DNA from: Akkermansia muciniphila
Lineage (GTDB): Bacteria; Verrucomicrobiota; Verrucomicrobiia; Verrucomicrobiales; Akkermansiaceae
Reading direction: 5' to 3'
Assembly: GCF_030848305.1 (NCBI RefSeq)
Contig: NZ_CP114598.1
Location: 930,001-994,000, forward strand
Length of the DNA stretch: 64,000 nucleotides
Positions 1 to 8,098 of this stretch are shown piece after piece (position 1 is the first letter of the stretch; each line of letters opens with the position of its first letter). The notes beneath the pieces are model-generated. The model worked only from the letters and a program-made list of their open reading frames with translations, was not told where the DNA came from and ran no database searches. The position numbers and the translations under genes were made by a program.

Positions 1-15
1 AACCATGAATCCAAA

Positions 16-252
16 ATGAAAAAAGTGGACGGAGAGGAACATCCCGCTTCCGACTTTGCCTACGTTCCCGATCCGGAAAAGCCTTCCACCTGGAAACTGC
101 CGATTTTCAATATGCGCCATGTAGGAGGGGCCCTGGCCGCCATGACCGGCGACTATCGCGGCAATCCCGTTGAAATACCGGAAAGAGATCGCCGTGCCGT
201 CATGAAAAAAATCCTGGCCAGGAAAGTGAAACTGGAACAGGAGGAAAACTGA
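16..252 (+). CDS. Small conserved hypothetical protein, possibly 5'-truncated by the window edge
   Basis: A 78-residue soluble protein. The reading frame is open back to base 1, so the true start may lie outside the window; the ATG at 16 is the first in-window start. The N-terminal half holds a segment reading ASDFAYVPDPEKPSTWKLP, followed by a region with RGNPVEIP and a basic helix at the C-terminus. I associate this Phe-Ala-Tyr-Val-x-Asp-Pro...Ser-Thr-Trp-Lys-Leu pattern with small uncharacterised proteins sometimes found near phage or head-protease genes (DUF6582-like), but that is memory of the pattern only. No signal peptide or membrane segment is visible. Function unknown. Confidence 0.55.
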   Translation: MKKVDGEEHPASDFAYVPDPEKPSTWKLPIFNMRHVGGALAAMTGDYRGNPVEIPERDRRAVMKKILARKVKLEQEEN

Positions 253-614
253 TTCCGTTTTCTTTCATTCCGTTTTTCCGCTTTTAAAAAGAAATTTAAT
301 TATTCGAAAATTATCAAGCATCCCAAGGATGTTTTTCTTTAAGGCGGATTGGGAAATTCAACCAGATTCAAAAAATCTGAAAATCAAACATCTTTCTCCG
401 GTCTATAAAAACAACATGCATAAAATTCCTATATAAATAAATATCAATGACATATTGAAATAAAAACATGTCTTCCCCTGAACAGGCCGTTCGAATCCAG
501 GTCATCACGGATAGGAAATGAAGAATGCCGGGAAAAAATGCTGCCGGTCATTTCCCGCATGGCAGCGCTTTTCCCCTTCCGTCAACTCCGTCCCAAAATA
601 TAACTGATGATAAA
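253..614. other. AT-rich intergenic region with a weak terminator-like hairpin
   Basis: No gene is supported here. At 319-331 a small hairpin (GCATCC/GGATG, 3-nt loop) is followed by TTTTTC and could end the preceding gene, but its stem is only five pairs. The stretch 400-475 is markedly AT-rich and could hold the promoter of the dehydrogenase gene that follows. An in-frame ATG at 525 would add 30 residues to that gene. Confidence 0.4.
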
Positions 615-1514
615 ATGAACACAGAAGACATTAATAAAATACAGGACCCGCGCGGCGAATTCCGCCAGGAAGGATATGAACAACAACAGCAGAAAGCCCC
701 CGGCCTGCAATCCGAAATGAAACCCGTGCCGGATTCCGGGGAACAGAGCTACCATGGCTGCAACAGGCTCCGTGGCCGAAAAGCCCTGGTCACAGGGGGA
801 GATTCGGGCATAGGCCGGGCGGCGGCTATTGCCTACGCACGCGAAGGAGCCGACGTAGCCTTGAACTATCTTCCTGAAGAACAAAGCGATGCCGAAGAAG
901 TGGCGGAACTCATCAGAAAGGAGGGCCGGAAGGCCGTCCTGCTGCCGGGAGACCTCAGCGATGAAGCCTTTTGTAAAAAACTCGTCAGGGATGCCCTGGA
1001 AAAACTTGGCGGGCTGGACATCATGGCCCTGGCAGCCGGCAAGCAAGTGGCGGTGGAAGATATTCGTGACATTACCACGGAACAATTAACCAAGACATTT
1101 GAAGTAAATGTGTTCTCTCTGTTCTGGGTTGCCAGGGAAGCCCTTCCGCATCTCAAGCCGGGGACGAGCATCATTACCTGCTCATCCATCCAGGCCTACC
1201 AGCCCGGCAAGAACCTGGTGGACTATGCCTCCACGAAAGCGGCTATCATCGCGTTCAGCCGCGCCCTGGCCAAGCAGGTCGCTCCCAAAGGCATCCGGGT
1301 CAATGTGGTGGCTCCCGGCCCCATCTGGACAGCTTTGCAAGTAACCGGAGGCCAGCTGCAGAAAGACCTGCCGGAATTCGGACGGAAAACGCCCCTCAGA
1401 AGGGCAGGCCAGCCTGTAGAGCTCTCCGGACTGTACGTCTTTCTCGCCTCCCAGGAATCCAGCTTCATTACTGCGGAGGTCTTTGGCGTTACCGGCGGCA
1501 TGCATCTGGCCTGA
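615..1514 (+). CDS. YghA-like short-chain dehydrogenase/reductase
   Basis: NAD(P)-dependent SDR oxidoreductase of 299 residues, matching the length and architecture of E. coli YghA. The N-terminal extension contains DPR...PG(L/I)QxxMxPVPDxGExxYxG. The Rossmann motif is TGGDSGIG (residues 60-67). The predicted active site is Ser190/191, Tyr204 and Lys208 (YASTK), followed by [10 protein letters not shown]. The start at 615 was chosen because [13 protein letters not shown] begins where YghA-type proteins begin; an upstream in-frame ATG at 525 would add 30 residues with no family counterpart. Family members reduce aldehydes or ketones and are often stress-associated; the substrate cannot be read from the sequence. 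It is monocistronic. Confidence 0.9.
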   Translation: MNTEDINKIQDPRGEFRQEGYEQQQQKAPGLQSEMKPVPDSGEQSYHGCNRLRGRKALVTGGDSGIGRAAAIAYAREGADVALNYLPEEQSDAEEVAELIRKEGRKAVLLPGDLSDEAFCKKLVRDALEKLGGLDIMALAAGKQVAVEDIRDITTEQLTKTFEVNVFSLFWVAREALPHLKPGTSIITCSSIQAYQPGKNLVDYASTKAAIIAFSRALAKQVAPKGIRVNVVAPGPIWTALQVTGGQLQKDLPEFGRKTPLRRAGQPVELSGLYVFLASQESSFITAEVFGVTGGMHLA

Positions 1515-1545
1515 TGCGGAATCCCTATCCGCAGGCCACACCTCC

Positions 1546-1616
1546 GGATAACCGGGAAAGCGGCCGGAAACGGCTCTGCAAAGAAATCAGGGCATGGCTC
1601 CATTTCCCGGTTATCC
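1546..1616. repeat. 14-bp perfect inverted repeat, 43-nt loop
   Basis: GGATAACCGGGAAA at 1546-1559 is exactly complementary to TTTCCCGGTTATCC at 1603-1616. The repeat lies just after the dehydrogenase stop codon. No T-tract follows it on the plus strand, so it is not a typical intrinsic terminator. It could be an mRNA-stabilising hairpin or the trace of a small element. Confidence 0.6.
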
Positions 1617-1637
1617 CGGAAAAAGATTCCTGCTTGA

Positions 1638-1889
1638 ATAGCAGGTAATGGCATTCCGGAGGTTTTAGCACGGGGATACCTGGCGCATCTTGCAGAACGC
1701 ATGGGCGACAAAAACTACCGTTACCGGAAAACGCCCGCCGGTGCTTCCATCCAGAAAGCTGTGTACTATCTCCTGCCTTACCGCGCCAACCCTGAAACAT
1801 GGCCCCGGCAAGGCTCCGGGGCAAACACTCCCCTTCCCGCCATCTTTGAACCGGCGCAGACGGGCGGGACACAACGGAAACGCTCCTGA
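1638..1889 (+). pseudogene. Apparent C-terminal remnant of an alginate-lyase-family protein
   Basis: An open frame without a plausible start reads ...GIPEVLARGYLAHLAER, then MGDKNY, then PAGASIQKAVYYLLPY, then NPETWP. This resembles the end of alginate-lyase-domain proteins (PF05426 type), where an alpha/alpha-barrel helix is followed by a (K)ALDYLLPYxxxPExWP motif. A stop at 1635-1637 closes the frame upstream, and no lyase sequence is recognisable between it and the dehydrogenase. After the WP motif the frame runs into unrelated residues and stops. I infer a decayed gene from which only the C-terminal segment survives. Similarity is judged by eye, so an accidental open frame is possible. 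Confidence 0.4.
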
Positions 1890-1984
1890 ACCACGCCCGC
1901 CGTTAAAAACGCCCGTTGTTCCTGCTTATTGAACATTCCCTGTTCAGCAGCATTATTAACGGGACCGTTTTCACGGAAAACGGC

Positions 1985-2494
1985 TTAATAAGAAATTTCC
2001 CCGGTGTTTTTTCTGTCAGATTTTTCCTTTCTTTTTGCTGCTTTCCATTCCCACGGAGATATGGGATTCGGGTCAGACCAGATGCCTTTTTGGGCCTTTC
2101 TGGCATCCCTTTCAAGAGAAACGAGCTTCCGGCTGGCGGAAAAATTTTTATAAATCCACGCCCATCCTTCCTTTACCATCTCTTCGTTGACGAACATTTT
2201 TCCATGCCATATTTCCCCTAAAATACGGCCGTACCTGTCATTCCCGGTATACCGGACTGTAACCGTCTCTCCCCAAATCAGCTTTTCCAGGTATTCCTTG
2301 GCGCCTTCATACCCGTCCTGCCCCCTTTCCGGCGTATCAATGCCCTCAAGCCGTATCCGGTGCGTACGCATTTGTTCAGGCGTCTTTTCCAGAAGAATAA
2401 CCGTGTCGCCGTCAATCACGTTAATCACTACTCCCCTCATACTTTCGGCAAAAACCATGCAGGGACTTATCAGGAAAACCAAAAGCCATTTCAT
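1985..2494 (-). CDS. Secreted thermonuclease-like (SNase) nuclease
   Basis: A 169-residue protein with a signal peptide (about residues 1-16, ending VFA) and one staphylococcal-nuclease OB-fold domain. The catalytic set is intact: DGDT at 28-31, Arg48, RLEGIDTPE at 48-56 with Asp53 and Glu56, and Arg90 in DRYGR, matching Asp21, Arg35, Asp40, Glu43 and Arg87 of the S. aureus enzyme. A basic tail follows residue 150. It should be a Ca2+-dependent, sugar-nonspecific phosphodiesterase working outside the cytoplasm, for nucleic-acid scavenging or defence. It lies on the same strand 206 bp after the IbrA/IbrB-like operon but has its own promoter-like sequence. Confidence 0.9.
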   Translation of the reverse strand: MKWLLVFLISPCMVFAESMRGVVINVIDGDTVILLEKTPEQMRTHRIRLEGIDTPERGQDGYEGAKEYLEKLIWGETVTVRYTGNDRYGRILGEIWHGKMFVNEEMVKEGWAWIYKNFSASRKLVSLERDARKAQKGIWSDPNPISPWEWKAAKRKEKSDRKNTGEISY

Positions 2495-2501
2495 GAAAAA
2501 T

Positions 2502-2530
2502 GATATAATCTAAAAAATATCAGGCCGCAA
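2502..2530 (-). promoter_or_regulatory. Putative promoter of the nuclease gene
   Basis: On the minus strand TTGCGG (2530-2525) and TATATC (2507-2502) are separated by 17 bp, with the start codon 8 bp further on. The spacing is ideal for a sigma-70 type promoter, but the very short leader leaves little room for a transcript 5' end before the ATG. Confidence 0.35.
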
Positions 2531-2700
2531 CTATTCTTTAGAGGAACTGTTCCCGCACTGTTCATGCGACCGGGAACGAAGGGAAACCTCTCCGGCATCC
2601 ACAGGCAATCAACCATGCGGCCATGGGGAATGGACTGCAAGTTCAGCAAGGAGAACCGGACGCCCTGCAGCATTCAACGGCATGGGATGAATCATCTTAC

Positions 2701-2895
2701 TCATTTCTTCAATTCTTCTGCTATTCTGCCGAGATTCTTTTCCGTTGCCTTTCTCAATTTCTCCTGCTGTTTCCAGTACCACGCCGTTCTTTCCGATACT
2801 CCGGCCTGCTTCGCCAGCCAGCGCACGGCTCCGCTCGTGTCACAGCCCGTTTTCTTCTGAACGGCTTCCAGAAGTTGAGCGACATATTGATTCAT
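2701..2895 (-). CDS. Small putative helix-turn-helix protein, third gene of the IbrA/IbrB-like operon
   Basis: A 64-residue protein starting MNQYVAQLLEAV, only 16 bp after the stop of the ParB-fold gene. The segment GAVRWLAKQAGVSERTAWYWKQ (about 23-44) has the spacing of a helix-turn-helix: a helix, a turn at Gly-Val-Ser, and a recognition helix with exposed Arg, Thr and Trp. The C-terminal third is highly charged. It may regulate the operon or act as a DNA-binding partner of the ParB-like protein. A longer reading back to 3033 exists in this frame, but the extra 46 residues overlap the parB-like gene and look noncoding. Confidence 0.6.
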   Translation of the reverse strand: MNQYVAQLLEAVQKKTGCDTSGAVRWLAKQAGVSERTAWYWKQQEKLRKATEKNLGRIAEELKK

Positions 2896-2911
2896 GGATT
2901 CCGGGGCGATA

Positions 2912-3427
2912 TTATTTCGATTCCCATGCCTGGCTGAATTCCCCCTCCCGGAACAGGGAGGCAATCCCGCTGAGCTGCTTGAGGCGCAGCAATTCCTCCG
3001 CGTCCATTCCCAGGTTTTTAAGTATCCACGCATCTGACATGCCCGCCTCCGTCAACTCCTGGATAATACTGGTCATGAGGGCGATATTATGAGATCCCCG
3101 GGCACGGTTGTGCCTGATGGTGGAAGCCATGCGGTTTCCAAGAGGCTTGTCGATTACGGCCACCGGCATCATGCCGCCCTCCCGTTCGTAAATATCGCGG
3201 TAGGTTTTCATAATCTGGCAGCGGTGGAAACCGTCCACGATTTCATAGGTCCCGTCCTCCAGCTTATAGCAGACAATGGGCATCGTATAGCCGTCCTCCT
3301 TGATGCTCTGGTAGAGCAGCTTCATTTCGGGGGGCGCCACGCTGTTCGGGTTGTAAGCGTTGGAACGTATCTGGTCCAGAGGAACGCGCCGGATTTGGTA
3401 AACGGGAGATTGATAGGAGCTTTTCAT
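2912..3427 (-). CDS. IbrB-like ParB/sulfiredoxin-fold protein
   Basis: A 171-residue protein with an N-terminal ParB/sulfiredoxin-like domain. It begins with VYQIRRVPLDQI and NAYNPN. DGFHRC at 65-70 corresponds to the ParB box II region, and TIRHNRARGSHN spans 103-114. A small helical region (about 118-155) resembles the ParB HTH linker. It lacks the dimerisation domain of chromosomal ParB and is not expected to be the segregation protein. The ATG overlaps the stop of the PAPS-reductase-like gene by four bases, so translation is coupled. This pairing matches IbrA/IbrB, described in E. coli as activators of immunoglobulin-binding protein genes and common on mobile elements. Confidence 0.85.
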   Translation of the reverse strand: MKSSYQSPVYQIRRVPLDQIRSNAYNPNSVAPPEMKLLYQSIKEDGYTMPIVCYKLEDGTYEIVDGFHRCQIMKTYRDIYEREGGMMPVAVIDKPLGNRMASTIRHNRARGSHNIALMTSIIQELTEAGMSDAWILKNLGMDAEELLRLKQLSGIASLFREGEFSQAWESK

Positions 3428-4719
3428 AAAATGTTGCGATATTTATTGACGGCGGCCCGGCGCCGGGCAATCGCTCCCTTGGTTGGGCCGAATCCGGCGT
3501 ACTTGCAAAAGTAGTCGTTCTTCATGATGCAGATGCACATGCGCTTGTAGGAAGGCACCTGCCGGAAATTGCTGACCGGCATGTCGTCAGGGTAGCCCAT
3601 GAACCGGACGACGTCGCGGTCGACGTAACGGCCCGACTTTCCCGTCACGGTCGCCAGCGGATAGGCGGCCAGCACTTCATCGGCAGTTCCGGGATCGACG
3701 GTGCCCCCTTTCATCCAGTACTTTTTGGACCTTTCCAAAATGTTGTTGTAGTGTTCCGCCGTTTTCCTGTTCATTGTAGAAAGCAGGAATTCATAATAGG
3801 ACTTCCAGGTATGGCCGGGCGGCAGTTTAATGGTTTTCCAGCCCATGGCCGTCGTGCCTCCGTACAAACCCGTAAAATTGACGCCGTTGACGCGACCGAC
3901 CATGCGCGCCCAGTTGGCAGGATCAATAACTTTGTAAAGCTTCAGGCTTTCCTGGGCGCAGTCATTGAACGGGCTCGCCACCCGCATCTGCCCGATCGTG
4001 AGGCCTGCCTGGTACAGGAGGTCATAAAGGCGGTTGTAGTCAAAACCAAAGCGGGCATTGGCCGTCCAAACGTCACTGACGCGCCAGTCATAAAGAGGGT
4101 AGGCGCTGACGGTCATGGCATCAGCCTGTGTAATCCACTTCCTTCCCTCATAAGACGTCCTCTTATTGCCGCGGGCAACGGCGGCGTATCTGTTGAGACT
4201 TTCATCCGCCCGCAGCCCTACCATGACGGCAGTGCTTCCGTGTTTTTTGGCAAAATGGCGTGAAAGCTTATCCTGGAATTCATAGTCCACCATGCCGTGC
4301 CGGAACGGAACGTCCAGATTCTTTTCGTTGACTACATAGGGATTCTCCGGCATAGGCCGCACCCACAGTTTTTTTTGGGCGGCGCTCCACGGCGTCCAAT
4401 AGGGTTCCCCTAGGGAGCATGCGGACTGGGCCCTGATCGGCACACAATACCACATTTTACGGATGCCGGGGAATTGCTCCAGAAATGTTCTGGTCACATA
4501 CTCGGTCGTCATCTGGTATTGGGCCTCATAATCAAGGTGGTACATGGACAGTTTGTCCAGCAGGCCCTGTTCGGCGGCGTAACGATAGCAGAGATTAAGC
4601 ATGACGCCGCTGTCCTTGCCGCCCGAAAAGGACACTAGGACATTGTCAAACTCCCGGAAACAATAGGCAATGCGTTCTAAAGCCGCCTCATAAACATTTT
4701 TATCCAGATATGTTTTCAC
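3424..4719 (-). CDS. IbrA-like phosphoadenosine phosphosulfate reductase family protein (DUF3440 type)
   Basis: A 431-residue protein with an N-terminal PP-loop ATPase / PAPS-reductase domain. The pyrophosphate-binding loop SFSGGKDSG is at about residues 30-38. The large C-terminal part is typical of IbrA and not of CysH, and carries a cysteine-rich segment (KRMCICIMKNDYFCKYAGF). There is no CysH-type C-terminal redox motif (ECGLH), so assimilatory sulfate reduction is unlikely. The GTG start at 4719 is preferred because the domain begins there; an ATG at 4812 would add 31 low-complexity residues overlapping another frame. The PAPS-reductase fold paired with a ParB/Srx fold recalls DNA phosphorothioation (DndC with DndB/SspE), but no dnd or ssp genes are visible. 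Confidence 0.85.
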   Translation of the reverse strand: MKTYLDKNVYEAALERIAYCFREFDNVLVSFSGGKDSGVMLNLCYRYAAEQGLLDKLSMYHLDYEAQYQMTTEYVTRTFLEQFPGIRKMWYCVPIRAQSACSLGEPYWTPWSAAQKKLWVRPMPENPYVVNEKNLDVPFRHGMVDYEFQDKLSRHFAKKHGSTAVMVGLRADESLNRYAAVARGNKRTSYEGRKWITQADAMTVSAYPLYDWRVSDVWTANARFGFDYNRLYDLLYQAGLTIGQMRVASPFNDCAQESLKLYKVIDPANWARMVGRVNGVNFTGLYGGTTAMGWKTIKLPPGHTWKSYYEFLLSTMNRKTAEHYNNILERSKKYWMKGGTVDPGTADEVLAAYPLATVTGKSGRYVDRDVVRFMGYPDDMPVSNFRQVPSYKRMCICIMKNDYFCKYAGFGPTKGAIARRRAAVNKYRNIL

Positions 4720-4925
4720 AATTTTTCCAAAGCCTGGTTTCCGCCATCCGCCGCCAGCTCCCTGCCGGATGAGAACACGCCGCCCCGGATACGGTCGCCG
4801 GAAGCCATACATTTTCCCTGAAACCGCTCTTGAAGCCTGCAGTTCATAGGGATATCCCCTGTTCTTTCAAACAGGATTGCAGCGCTTTTATTCCTGCATA
4901 AATAAGCAACATCATGTTTTTTCAT
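4716..4925 (-). CDS. Small ORF translationally coupled to the IbrA-like gene
   Basis: A possible 69-residue protein starting MKKHDVAYLCRNKSAAILFE and ending NQALEKL. Its TGA stop overlaps the GTG start of the IbrA-like gene (TTGTGA), the arrangement seen between coupled genes. It is mixed in composition with four cysteines and no recognisable domain. Codon usage is reasonable in the distal half, and no convincing ribosome binding site precedes it. It may be a real leader gene of the operon or only the upstream reading frame of the transcript. Confidence 0.35.
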   Translation of the reverse strand: MKKHDVAYLCRNKSAAILFERTGDIPMNCRLQERFQGKCMASGDRIRGGVFSSGRELAADGGNQALEKL

Positions 4926-5453
4926 GTTTTCAAACGCGCAGCATCTTATCGTCCGCTATTTTCCGTCAGCAATACCAACCTACTGAATTATTGCGGCAGG
5001 TCAATGTTTTTACTGCAATTATTTCAGTAATTTTATTGTCATCGCTCTTCTTCTCAAAATACCCGCGCTTTTTAGCGAGTAACGCCATTACCGAAACGCC
5101 TTGCCTATGGCGTCATGACCTTCTTTCCCTCTCCACGGCATCCCCGCCATGTTCAGAATGCACAAAGCTGCGGCGGCATACACGGTCCCGGAATAGGAGA
5201 CGCGGAAACGATAATCCGCTTAAAATGATCGTGGCCGGGAAAAGCCCCCTTTTCCTTGTTACAACCCGGGATCCCGACAGAACATGAATCTCCGGCGCAC
5301 TCCTTAAACATGCCGCCAGATTAGCGCTTCAGGCGTTTCATGATTTTTTCTGAAACGCCAATGTTACGCCAAAACGGAATCAAAAAATGATATACGGCCA
5401 GCATTTATGGCTGTTTTTCCGTGGTTTTTTACACTTCCAGCCTCAAAACAGGC
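4926..5453. other. Non-coding stretch with two inverted repeats between the operon and tRNA-Asn
   Basis: No credible gene. TTACTG at 5010-5015 and CAGTAA at 5025-5030 form an operator-like palindrome with a 9-nt spacer, about 85 bp upstream of the small ORF that heads the operon. A related half-site TACTGAATTATTG occurs at 4981. A stronger hairpin lies at 5332-5359 (GGCGTTTCA/TGAAACGCC, 10-nt loop). On the minus strand a loose promoter match (TTGCTG, 16 bp, GATAAG) lies about 25-50 bp before 4925. Confidence 0.4.
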
Positions 5454-5492
5454 AAAAAAGAAGCCCTGTAATCCATTAAAATTACAGGGCTT
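5454..5492 (-). terminator. Intrinsic terminator of tRNA-Asn
   Basis: Twelve-bp perfect stem AAGCCCTGTAAT/ATTACAGGGCTT (5461-5472 with 5481-5492), 8-nt loop. On the minus strand it is followed by a run of six T (5459-5454). It sits 10 bp after the tRNA 3' end. Confidence 0.9.
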
Positions 5493-5502
5493 AGAAAATT
5501 AG

Positions 5503-5577
5503 TGGCTCCCCCGGTTGGGCTCGAACCAACGACCTAGTGATTAACAGTCACCCGCTCTACCGCTGAGCTACAGGGGA
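5503..5577 (-). tRNA. tRNA-Asn (GTT)
   Basis: A complete cloverleaf of 75 nt read on the minus strand. The acceptor stem is TCCCCTG/CGGGGGA, with discriminator G and an encoded CCA. The D arm is GCTCAGCGGTAGAGC, the anticodon loop CTGTTAA gives anticodon GTT, and the T arm is TTGGTTCGAGCCCAA. The 3' end faces the accessory region at 1-5.4 kb, the side on which an element using this tRNA as an attachment site would sit. Confidence 0.97.
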
Positions 5578-5604
5578 GTTTGCATTCCATGGAACGCGGA
5601 AGGG

Positions 5605-5633
5605 TTTTTACTGGAGGCGCAGGCGTTTGGCAA
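5605..5633 (-). promoter_or_regulatory. Putative promoter of tRNA-Asn
   Basis: On the minus strand TTGCCA (5633-5628) and TAAAAA (5610-5605) are separated by exactly 17 bp, 27 bp before the mature tRNA 5' end. Spacing and position fit a sigma-70 promoter. Confidence 0.5.
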
Positions 5634-5716
5634 GTACTTTTTTACTCTTGCAGGCTTTTTGACGCAAAAAGATTTCCGCGGCGCGGTCATGGCAACGGTG
5701 TTTTCTTGACCTTTGA

Positions 5717-6853
<1,137 letters not shown>

Positions 6854-6872
6854 GCAGGGCCCATTCTTCCGG

Positions 6873-6898
6873 TGCCGCAGGCCCCTTCCCCTGCGGCA
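6873..6898 (+). terminator. Possible terminator after leuB
   Basis: Nine-bp stem TGCCGCAGG/CCTGCGGCA with an 8-nt loop, 20 bp after the leuB stop. The tract that follows (TTCCTTGCTTTC) is T-rich but interrupted, so efficiency may be partial. Confidence 0.5.
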
Positions 6899-6985
6899 TT
6901 CCTTGCTTTCGGAGGGAAGGGATGTCCCCTTCCCTCCGTTTTCCTCTCTCATTTCCGGGATTTTCCGGTTCTTCATCCATCTATC

Positions 6986-8026
6986 ATGAACATCCTTATC
7001 ATTGGCCAGGGAATTGCCGGAAGCTGTCTGGCGTGGGAATTGAAACGCCTCGGCGCGGATTTCACGGTCGCAGACCGCCCCGTGGCGGAAACGGCCTCCC
7101 GGGTGGCGGCCGGATTGGTGAACCCCCTGACGGGCCGCGCCTTCCGGCCCGGATGGCGGCAGGAAGAATGCCTGGCGGCGGCAGAAGCCTTTTACCCGGA
7201 GACGGAACGGGAATTGGGCGGGTCCTGGTGGCAGAAAACTCCGATTTTCCGTGAAGTGGAGACGGAGGACCAGTTTGAAATCTGGCAGGAACGCCAGACG
7301 GCTCCGGAATCCTGCGCCTATGCCGGGCCTCTTTTTCCATGGCCGGAACACTGGGAAGGGCGCGGGAAAGCCGCTTATACGCGAGGCTCCGCCGTGCTGC
7401 ACGTGGAGAACATGGTTACCGCCATGCGGCGGTTCTTTATGGAACAGGGCCGTTTTGTGGAAGCGGATGTGTCTCCCGCAGATATCCGGCCGGACGTAGA
7501 CGGCCTTTTCCGCTGGAACGGCCGCACGTTTTCCCACATCGTCTGGTGTACCGGCTGGGAAGCCGGACTCCATCCGGACATGTCTCCGCTGAAGGGGCGC
7601 CCCTCCAAAGGAACTATTCTGGATTTGGATTTGAAAGAGCTGGACTGGCATGCCGGCGTCCTGCATTTCGGGCACTGGCTGGTTCATAACGGTTCTTTCT
7701 GGCGCTTCGGGGCCACTTACGCGTGGGCGTGGGATGCGCCCGGCATTCCGGAAGCCCCCGCCGTCCAGGAATTGATGCTGGATCTGGTTAAACGCTATTC
7801 AGGGAACATGGACGTCATCCGCGCCCGAGCCGCCGTCCGCCCCATCATCCGCCGCAGCCAGCCGGTCGCCGGCCCCATTCCCGGGCTGGACGGCCAGTTC
7901 GTCTTCTCCGGGCTCGGCAGCAAGGGGGTGACCACGTCCCCATGGTCCGCTGCCCAGCTTGCCGGGCATCTCGTGCACGGAGCGGACCTGCCGCCGGATC
8001 TGTTGCCTGCCGCGCTCTGGAAATAA
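6986..8026 (+). CDS. FAD-dependent oxidoreductase (DAO family)
   Basis: A 346-residue protein whose N-terminus MNILIIGQGIAGSCLAWELKR is the GxGxxG dinucleotide-binding fold, followed by an acidic end-of-strand residue region (VADRP). A second FAD-contact region near the C-terminus reads VFSGLGSKGVTTSPWSA, as in D-amino-acid-oxidase/glycine-oxidase-type DAO proteins. The motif ASRVAAGLVNPLTGRAF (about 36-52) is shared with the oxidoreductase domain of MnmC and its relatives. The start at 6986 places the Rossmann fold at the N-terminus; a longer in-frame start at 6872 adds unconvincing residues. The substrate is unknown. Confidence 0.85.
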   Translation: MNILIIGQGIAGSCLAWELKRLGADFTVADRPVAETASRVAAGLVNPLTGRAFRPGWRQEECLAAAEAFYPETERELGGSWWQKTPIFREVETEDQFEIWQERQTAPESCAYAGPLFPWPEHWEGRGKAAYTRGSAVLHVENMVTAMRRFFMEQGRFVEADVSPADIRPDVDGLFRWNGRTFSHIVWCTGWEAGLHPDMSPLKGRPSKGTILDLDLKELDWHAGVLHFGHWLVHNGSFWRFGATYAWAWDAPGIPEAPAVQELMLDLVKRYSGNMDVIRARAAVRPIIRRSQPVAGPIPGLDGQFVFSGLGSKGVTTSPWSAAQLAGHLVHGADLPPDLLPAALWK

Positions 8027-8098
8027 TGCGGGACGCCAGTCGCCCTGCCTTGAACGGAACAGCTATTTTCCTTGTCAAAAGGCTCTGAACGCGATTAC

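Noticed and set aside
488-500. GTTCGAATCC resembling a tRNA T-loop, considered as an att-site remnant.
   Set aside because: No acceptor or anticodon arms can be built around it and it does not match the tRNA-Asn 3' end.
4877-5287. A 136-codon plus-strand frame between the IbrA-like gene and tRNA-Asn.
   Set aside because: Composition is unlike a protein, no family resemblance, and it overlaps the 5' end of the minus-strand operon and its repeats.
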